This document shows, in pieces, positions 56,732-64,000 of a DNA stretch of 64,000 nt. How positions within the stretch are numbered: the first letter of the stretch is position 1; every line of letters starts with the position of its first letter. Made by a program: the position numbers and the translations under genes. The notes beneath the pieces are model-generated. The model was given only the letters and a program-made list of their open reading frames with translations, had not been told where the DNA came from and made no database searches. This DNA is from Marasmius tenuissimus (lineage: Eukaryota; Basidiomycota; Agaricomycetes; Agaricales; Marasmiaceae): the NCBI GenBank assembly GCA_029532415.1, contig JAQOTA010000020.1, positions 248,001 to 312,000 of the forward strand, in the 5' to 3' direction.

Positions 56732-57404
56732 TTACCAGGCAGATCTGCTTGTACTCGTATATGACGATACATAGTCCGAAGGCTGATCCCCCGCCTCTAC
56801 TTCTAGAAGCGCTAACCTTGTGTTCATAGCACGCACCTCGACGTGCATGGCAGAGAATTTAGCCTTGTTTGCTCGAATGTTTTCATCCCGAAGCATGGTT
56901 TCGTCTTGCTGTGAGGTTGTTGGCTCTTGTTCTCCCGCCGCAGCCGAGGTACGACTTGTTGAGGCTTTGGAGGTGATGAGGACCCTTTGTGACGGAGCCA
57001 CTAGGCGGGGTTGAAGTATGAATGGCAGCCATGGTGAGTGTGCTCGGTCTGATTGAGCCCAATGCATGTGACTGGGTCATTGGTGGACTCGGGGGAGATA
57101 AAGGATGAACAACAGTTGCCTCACTCAATCTTCTTGTAAATTTCGGTGAGATTTCTAAATGCGCGCCGCAGAACAATCAGTTGCGTCTTTTCTTCCAACG
57201 AATCAGACAGAACGTCGCGACGAGCAAGGTGAGAACAACAATGGTGCTCGTTACTTCAGCGATAACGCCAATGTTCGATTCGTGAGTGCCATTAGGAGGA
57301 GGTTTGGACGACCAGTGGAAGGTTAGAATGAAAATTGCGTAAAAAAAGTGTAATTCTTCCCGCGTTGAGGAGATGGATGAGTCTCGAATTCTAAATAGGG
57401 ACAT
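56732..57404 (-). pseudogene. Family-2 single-pass protein, frameshifted
   Basis: The membrane exon (about 57300-57185) reads HESNIGVIAEVTSTIVVLTL then LVATFCLIRWKKRR. Its donor is GC rather than GT (gcaact at 57184). The tail begins HPLSPPSPPMTQ in one frame and continues in another from about 57000 (SKASTSRTSAAAGEQEP), ending with KFSAMHVEVRAMNTRLALLE and DQPSDYVSSYTSTSRSAW. So at least one frameshift lies in the tail near 57000, and the PPxY motif is altered to PSDY. The first exon upstream of 57300 is not clear. Confidence 0.6.
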
Positions 57405-57806
57405 CTATCAGCAGGTTGCTGATCCAGGCTGATACCCAATAATACTTGCGATTCGTCAATGTACATGCGCCGGAGCGAGGCAATGAGGGCTTGAGCGATT
57501 GCGTCAATAAAGGTTGTTGATATGAACAGCGGAGATTCAACAAGCTGTGCTGTTTATATCTCGAAGTTGCACAATCACCTGGCAGGTGGTCAGTATCATG
57601 TTCTATCAGTGAGATCGCTGCTCGCTCGTATAATGTCAGGTCTGAGAGGACTTGAAGACATCTCAACTTGCGTGTGCATTCACATGTAGCATTGCCGAAT
57701 GACGCAAATCCGAGCTTGTACCATCATATCGACAGTCAGATGCAAGAATTAATGTAGTTACGATTACACATACGGCTGTTCTTACTGAATGGGCCTAGTG
57801 GTTATG
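57405..57806. other. Intergenic
   Basis: Nothing recognised apart from possible 5' sequence of the neighbouring family-2 pseudogene. Confidence 0.4.
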
Positions 57807-57902
57807 TTAACTCGAGCTGCACGGAGCCTTGGATTCATCGTGGTACCCGACGATCTCTAGCACGATGTTTTCATCAACAGACGTCGTAATATGACCCATA
57901 AG
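57807..57902 (-). pseudogene. Duplicated C-terminal tail of a family-1 gene
   Basis: GHITTSVDENIVLEIVGYHD then ESKAP and a TAA at 57807-57809 match the end of family-1 proteins (for example ASVEEDIVPDVVGHRDEFKAP of copy 5). It lies just downstream of copy 6, which has its own different tail, so it is a leftover from an unequal exchange. Confidence 0.65.
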
Positions 57903-57932
57903 ATTAAGTACGGGTGGAATAAGTCGGTCTAA

Positions 57933-59103
57933 TCACAGAGCTCTCGACTCGTTGTACTCCCTAGCAATATTCAGCACGATGACTTCTTCAACAGATACTG
58001 CCACATCACTCGTGGGAGTAGCTTGAGTGTAGTGCACGAGAGGTACCGTTCTCGTGTCTTCCATCTGTCTGTTGGCTTGTACCAACAAAAGGGAGATACC
58101 TTAGAGATCGACGCATATGACGCAAGAATTAGCTTGAGGGGATATGATGAATGGGCCGTACGAGAACGTACTGCGACTTGAGTGAAGACAGGCATCCATA
58201 GCGTCGGTTCGGGTAGCCGGGGTAGCCGGGAGGCCTCCCAGGCTGTGACGGCAATCCAAGTTATGAGCGAGAGCAGACACGACTTGACTCTAACCCAATT
58301 CCTGAGAAAGGGAAGGCGAAACTGAGGAAACAACTACTCACATAATTGCAACAATTCCCCTGAATCACTTCGGGGTAGCCGATGTTTTTTGGGTCCCCAG
58401 CCATAAAATCTTGAGAGCTATTTTGTTTAGCGTTTGAAGTCCGTGTTGCTAGTCACATACGCACTGACCGATGGCAATTGTCAAAGCCAGATAGATAAGA
58501 GCTTGTAGAATGAGACAAATAAAGGACAAGAGTATTTCCACCCTATGGCTCAAATGTGGCAGCGAGGCTAAAGAATGGATGTTGCCCAAAAACCAAGTTT
58601 TCACTACCACTCGGGCTGCCAAGGCCACAGTCACAGCTTACATTAAGGGTGTAAGAGTCTGAGAGAGTCCTTCTAGTCTTGTGACACACCATCTAAGACA
58701 TAGCGTAGAATGACCAATGCTATAGCATATTCTCTCGTTCGCCAACTGCAGATGACGAATGTCCGAAACACCTGCCGACGTGGAATTCAGGGGTGATTAG
58801 ACCAAATCTTCGATGCAACCGTCCGCAATGGTTTCCGAGATGGCACTGTGAATTTGAAGTCCAATTGAGGCCATTAGGCTACATTGCACGGAACTTCACA
58901 ATGTAATCCATGTTATTAGGCATCGGCAGATTCTGCCTCACGTACATGTCAGTGCATCAGGATAATCAGACCCAGCAATCGTCCTGGAGGTCTTACTGCA
59001 TGGTGATCTGGGCATTTGAGTCTCCGAGAGTATACTCTAACCCAGTGGCAGCACAAAATGCTCGCCTCACACTCAGGATGCATGGTAGGAATGCTAGGAC
59101 CAG
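57933..59103 (-). pseudogene. Family-1 seven-span gene, copy 6, 5' truncated
   Basis: On the minus strand the copy starts in the middle of exon 2 (SVRRAFCAATGLEYTLGDS), then exon 3 ICRCLITW, a degenerate exon 4, exon 5 VFRTFVICSWRTREYAIALV, exon 6 ending LIYLALTIAIG, exon 7 ALKILWLGTQKTSATPK followed by an in-frame TGA, exon 8 VKSCLLSLITWIAVTAWEA and exon 9 ISLLLVQANRQME to TGA 57933-57935. Exon 9 is one base out of phase with exon 8. Exon 1 and the front of exon 2 are replaced by a family-2 gene joined at about 59103. A dead, chimeric copy. Confidence 0.75.
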
Positions 59104-59530
59104 TTGAAACCACGTTATGTGGCTCAATCATTGGAAGAGGTTCAATGATGGGCTGGGGTGGGCTTGGTGGAGACAGAGGGCGGGGCACTAGTGCATTTTG
59201 CGACTTTTCCGCGGGTATAGTCAATTTAAAAGCAAGGTTCAGTGACACCCGGAACAGTACCGTACTTTTCTATTCCTACGAGACAAGCAGAACGTCATGG
59301 AAAATGAGGCGATGGCACCGATGGCGGTGACCACTCCCGCGATTACGCCTTTGTTTGACTTTTGGGAGACAGTAGGAGGTCTGGCGAGACAACGAGAAGT
59401 TTGAATACAAGACCGAGTAAGTCAATTGTGACTCTTACCGGGTCGGGAAAGAGAGGGTTATGATCGAGTCAGTGGCGGCCGGAAATGGGTCGTACTAGCT
59501 CTACTGAATATATTTGTTGGTGTCCACTAA
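59104..59530 (-). pseudogene. Family-2 gene, 3' truncated, joined to family-1 copy 6
   Basis: First visible exon ends SIITLSFPTR (about 59440). The membrane exon is KSNKGVIAGVVTAIGAIASF followed by SMTFCLSRRNRK (about 59370-59266). The tail exon (59206-59104) starts SQNALVPRPLSPPSPPQPII and stops matching after HNVVSTGP, where the sequence passes directly into the middle of a family-1 exon 2. The helical tail segment and PPxY end are missing. The upstream start was not fixed. Confidence 0.65.
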
Positions 59531-60894
59531 AAGCAAAAAAGGCAGCGTCGAGGACGTTGTGGAAGTTATGTCGCTGGGAAATAACTCAATGCTGCCAAGC
59601 AGTTGCCGTGTACAAGCTCGCTGATACGTATACATATTGATCGCTGTCCTAACCGATCGCAGCTATTGGCATAGCACTGAGGAAGCCTGAGCTATCCAAA
59701 AAACTGGCAAGGAGTCACAAGGTAATACGACCCTGCCTTAAAGGCTCGAGGGTAGCCAAATCACGGAGACTCGTTGCAAAATGCAGAGCACCAGGTTTTG
59801 TGACACTAAGTCCGAAGTTATATGATGGTGGGATTTATGTAAAGGAGGAAGGGACGTCTCGCCCAACGAGGCGGACTTATGGAAGGTGCAATACCACGCT
59901 GATAAAAATTTCGTGTCTGCTCAGCTGGGTGTTACAAGCTTGGATATATCTTTCCTGGTAACCTTGTTTGGTACCATCAAAGAAAGATATGGTACTAAGG
60001 GCCGATTGTGAAATCACAGCCCATTCCTTGCTATATGAAGTCTGAACATGATAGAAATACCTTTGTTCCCGAAAGGTGATCGATGGTCGCGCGGTTTGAC
60101 CCTATTTACATTGGAGAACTTGCAGTTAACTCACCGAAGCGCCTTCAGGAATCAGAAAATGCAGTAGTTTCTTCTGACGCAGTGACTCCCGGTGAGTACT
60201 CCTTAAGCATGCCGAACATCAACTCCTCTGTGATCTGAAAAGGATGGAAGTGGCATTTACTAACAATAACATCCATGTACTGAACATTGGTTCCGGGATG
60301 AAACCAAGTGCACACGGCAGCTGCTTATAATCAATTTGGATGGCACCCACGCGGCGTGTGACGCAGGGATACAATTTCAGAAATTTGGGCTCCTTCGGCT
60401 TTTGGTACGTTTGGAACCGGACACTTTGGATGGACCCTCTGTGGCCTGGTGGCCATCCAAATATCTTCCGCAAGTTCTTGGGCCCGTAAGAGGTCTTCCA
60501 GGCATGTTCTTCACGTTGAAGTAGCGCAATGTGTATCGCTTGCTATCCTTCCCGGTGACTCGTTGCCCATGGGCAGTTTCCGACGGATATTTGGATGATT
60601 GGTACCCAGTGATTGTTGGCACAGGGAGTGGGAAAGAAGACAGTACCGAATAGCTGTAACAGCACCCATTTCTCTGTTTGAGGGTGCCTAGTGCGATTGG
60701 ATCTCGATAACCAAATGCTTTACTGCCTATCCGTGTTTCATATTTTCCCTTGTTATTGCAGACAAACCGAAGGTTCCGTGAATAAGGGATCGTCATGTTA
60801 GGTGAGAAGAGTCTTGACAAGTTTTGGCTCTGGGGGTCTCTCTGCAATCGAGGTTAACGCAAAGGATCACTAATTAATACATACGAGAGTGATA
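59531..60894. other. Gene-poor stretch
   Basis: About 1.4 kb. The minus frames 60377-60847 and 60219-60473 overlap out of phase and may be exons of an unknown gene (for example RVGAIQIDYKQLPCALGFIP), but no domain is recognised. Confidence 0.4.
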
Positions 60895-62453
60895 TCATAC
60901 ACAAAATTGGTCCGCCCCCGGCTTATGAGACGACAAAGTCTTCGACTTGTTGTTGCTATGATCCCCAACAGTATCTAGCACAATCTCTTCCTCAACTGAG
61001 GCTATCACGTTAGATCCTGAAATAGCTCGGGTGTGGTCCACGAAATGAATTGTTCCAGAAGTTTCTGTCTGAGTGTTCGCTCGTTGAGTGTTCGCTCGTA
61101 CAATCAACAAAGTCGGGGCAATCCCCTAAGAGATGAGGGGTGGGAATCAATTCCAGCAGAGAAGAGGGCTAATCTGAATCTGATGAGACTCACAGCAACT
61201 TGTGTCAGAATGGACCCGAATAAAAGTGGTGTTGGTAGGTGGCAGAGCTGCCAGGCTAACATTGCGCTCCATGTGATGATATAGAGCAGACACGACTCTA
61301 TCCTGTTCAAATTATCATCAAACGATGACTTCGAGATAGGGGGAAAGGAACACATGGGAATGGTACCCACATGAGTGCAATCATGTTTTTCAATTGCTTT
61401 GATGAGCCCACCCTCAACGGCATCACTTCACCCGTTGTCCTAAGAACCTTGCGAGCTGTTAACAGTGAGTGATTCCGTAAAACAAAGTCGAACCCATGAT
61501 CGCTTACCAATGACAACCGTCAGAAACAGGTTTACAGCAAGGTGAAGTATAACACAGACTGCGCTCACAGTGAGCTTCACATCAGGGGTGGAGGAAATCG
61601 GACGAAATGTGAATTGCTCGGCATCATTGGACGGACTTTCCGCACGGCTCCAGATTGCAAGGATGGCGCCCAAAGCTAATACAGTGGTAAGTGGCAATCT
61701 TTGTTTTACAGTACGAATCTGTGACTTACTATCCAACACATACAATGTCGATACCAATGCTATCGCGTAACTTCTTCTCCGCCATCTGCAGATGACGAAT
61801 GTCCGAAACACCTACCGATTTAAGTTCAGTATGTCTTATCGGACAGGTCCTCAAGGCGACTGACCAACACACTATCCAAAATGGAACTGTGCGATTGTCA
61901 GTCAAAGATCATACAGTCGTTTAGCTGATTTGCGTGGGCTCTTACCCCATCATCGTTATGATCACAGTTCGAGCAATTCTGTTTAGTGTGCGTGTCAGGA
62001 CATGTACAGAGAGCTTTGGTCCAGTGCTCAACTCGAGGGAACTTACGTGAGGGCTTTTTGGGTATCCGAAACCCTTACCGAGATACTCAATCCTGAGGCG
62101 AGAGAAAATGCCTGCCTCGCATCCAGAATGTCCGATACCAGACCCACTGGGACGCCAACTGAGGACAGAACAAAGAGAGACAAAAGGGAAAACCGGAATA
62201 ATCGATTTCCTTTGTTTGTCGCTTGTGTTCTTCTCCTTAGCACGCCGAGGCCCATCCGAAAAAGGCTTGCGTTCACGCCATAGAGAAACAGGTGAATCTA
62301 TAAGGCATGAGCGATCGAGAACAGGGATTGACTCGAGGAATACGGACTCACCGAGGAAATGATTATTGGAAGTAAGATGCCAAACTTGAACTGATTCTCA
62401 GCAATATGTTCATCCAGAGGATTGGAGGAAGTTGTTGAAAGAGTCGAAGCCAT
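60895..62453 (-). CDS. Family-1 seven-span membrane protein, copy 7 (intact)
   Basis: Nine exons on the minus strand from ATG 62451-62453 (exon 1 to 62352) to TGA 60895-60897, open throughout with GT-AG introns. Blocks: FKFGILLPIIISS; IHLFLYGVNASLFRMG; LFRFSLLSLFVLSSVGVPVG; IARTVIITMMG; SILDSVL/VFRTFVICRWRRRSYAIA; TLGAILAIWSR; AVCVILHLAVNLFLTVVIG; MIESCLLYIITWSAMLAW; ILTQVA/GIAPTLLIVRANT. The C-tail has a tandem RANTQ-RANTQ and the conserved ASVEEEIVLDTVGDHS. Basic loops after span 1 and in the third-span loop suggest the usual cytoplasmic sides. Function unknown. It is the best minus-strand reference for the broken copies 5 and 6. Confidence 0.83.
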
Positions 62454-62560
62454 GTAGGGGGGAACAAGTGTCAAAAGCAACACCTCGCTACTTAAAACGA
62501 GAGCCTCGTTACCATGACGTAAAGCGTCCCGATATAACTGATGGGCCATCTTTTCCAGCT
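62454..62560 (-). promoter_or_regulatory. Leader/core-promoter block of family-1 copy 7
   Basis: On the minus strand, cagttatatc, a purine-rich stretch and a C6 run two bases before cATG align with the region before copy 3 (8390-8476). Confidence 0.45.
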
Positions 62561-64000
62561 GATTCGAAACACTAATCACCTGAATGATGTTACAAGTATG
62601 TGTGAGCAAAGGAAAGGAAACACTGCCGTCAAGAACGATCCTGAGTACCTTTGAGTGGGCCACTACAACCGCAGACGGCTCTCGTCTCTGCCTCTCTGAT
62701 ACCATTGCGACGGTAGGTCTCCGAGGTGGTTTTTTTATTGCAGGCTATCGATCCAAATGGAGTGGGAATGAAGCTCTTACTAGGATTCGAAGCTGCGAGA
62801 TTGATAATAGTCAGGATTGAGTCGACCGTGCGGTCAACGGATGAACAAGATGAGATCAAACTTCTATTCAATCAATCATTTGATCCCGTTTTGACCGCAC
62901 TGAACTCCGACTTTCCTCTATCCAGCGCCCCCTGTATTCCTCGACCTTATACCATAAGGGTCAACACTGTGTGCATAGCATTACTGTGGACGTGCTCAGA
63001 GCCCTGTCTTACCGGGGGTTTTGTGGGTCCAAGCCTCGTGGGCAAAAGCATGTGCCCCCGATAGAACCCGAGCGAATGAATTGATGACGTCTTGTGATAT
63101 CCCGATTCGGCCGAATAGTCCACCGCAGCGCTCCCACCAGCGTTGTCGACTCTGAGTCTTTGCCATCACAGCGCCCACCATTCTCGCTTCTAGACATACA
63201 AATCCTCCCTCAGACTCAACCGCCATCAACAACTATTCCGATTCCTCGGTTTTTCTGCAGTACATTTATCGGCTTTTAGCGCCATGTGGTCCAGCTGTCG
63301 AAAGATCCATGACACTTCACCTACTCACTCTCAAGCTGGATGTGAAGACTAGGTTTGAATAGGGACTGGGAGCGGCGATGGAGTGGCGGAAAGAGTACCG
63401 TGCAGGCGCTGATACGCCCCGCCCTCAGAGATTCTTCCCATCGGCACCGTATCTGAAGACCGTCAATCTAGTGACTGGTAAGGATACAATAGCCCTTGAA
63501 CCGTCACACGTCCTCAATCTCCAAAGTATCCGCATTGCGCTCTCCTACTCTCGACTCAGCTTCCCATTGGCATCAGAACCCCAGGGTACGTCGACACCCT
63601 CGTATTTTACTCTACCCAACGCAACCCTTTTCCACTATGTCACCGCGTGAGTCTAGATCCTGTGGATAGAGTAATACGCATCGGAAGCCGAGTAGATGAG
63701 ATTGACGACGAATACTCGTACGGCACAAACTTCAACGATAACGCGTTTTTGATTCATACAACTCCAACTTCGAACCCAGTTTGTTCTAATTCCCGTCGCC
63801 CATGTTGCTGAGCAGTCCATGTCACTCCCAATACTTACCGGGAAGGGTTTTTCCCAGACTACGCATCGTCTTTCAATTCGATGCCAATGGTGGCAGGTTC
63901 CACCTTATTCCCACTACAGGAAACCGAGACGAAGCGCGGACAGCCCTGTTGGATTATGCAGAGGTCAATAGTTCGGGGTCTTGACCGAGTTTGGCTCGGA
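62561..64000. other. Window end, possible unidentified exons
   Basis: About 1.4 kb. The minus frame 62996-63232 (WWERCGGLFGRIGISQDVIN) and plus pieces at 63378-63650 and 63800-63980 have coding-like composition and possible splice donors, but no family could be named. A gene running past the window edge is likely. Confidence 0.35.

Overview
The window is nuclear DNA of a filamentous fungus, most likely an agaricomycete close to Rhizoctonia/Ceratobasidium. Genes are compact and cut by many 45-75 bp GT-AG introns. The transposons are a chromodomain Ty3/gypsy element, copia, hAT-like and Tc1/mariner types. The membrane proteins carry the D-x-I-x-V-F-R-C-F-V signature that I associate with basidiomycete multi-pass proteins. 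No rRNA, tRNA, CRISPR or bacterial-type operon was seen. Placement is inference from gene style; no database could be searched.

Two duplicated membrane-protein families dominate. Family 1 is a seven-span protein of about 340 aa with a fixed nine-exon structure. It has seven loci: plus strand at 2.6, 6.4, 8.5 and 11.9 kb; minus strand at 20-36 kb (broken), 58-59 kb (broken) and 61-62 kb. The copies at 8477-9927 and 60895-62453 are open throughout. Family 2 is a short single-span protein whose cytoplasmic tail ends in a short helical heptad-like segment and often a P-P-x-Y motif. It has seven loci, all on the minus strand (0.4, 14, 18, 47, 50, 57 and 59 kb). A separate two-exon rhodopsin-like 7TM gene lies at 54.2-55.4 kb.

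The middle (20-43 kb) is a transposon nest. One family-1 gene, 20274-36483 minus, was split by a copia element in exon 2, a solo LTR in intron 4, an 8.8-kb Ty3/gypsy element inside that solo LTR, and a CACTG-ended TIR element in exon 7. All four insertions keep perfect target-site duplications. Next to it (37.6-42.8 kb) is a decayed second Ty3/gypsy element of a different lineage. Both gypsy elements carry an extra spliced gene antisense and convergent to pol that encodes paired Cys triplets. In the decayed element this accessory gene is still fully open (302 aa) although pol is full of stops.

Other repeats are a hAT-like MITE (11.5 kb), a foldback element (44.1 kb), a Tc1/mariner deletion derivative with about 245-bp TIRs (48.6 kb), a 21-bp minisatellite (16.1 kb) and a poly(C)20 tract directly before a start codon (6336-6355). 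Stretches of 0.6-3.4 kb between these hold no gene I can support. The most novel leads are the antisense Cys-triplet genes of the gypsy elements and the co-amplified seven-span/PPxY membrane-protein cluster.
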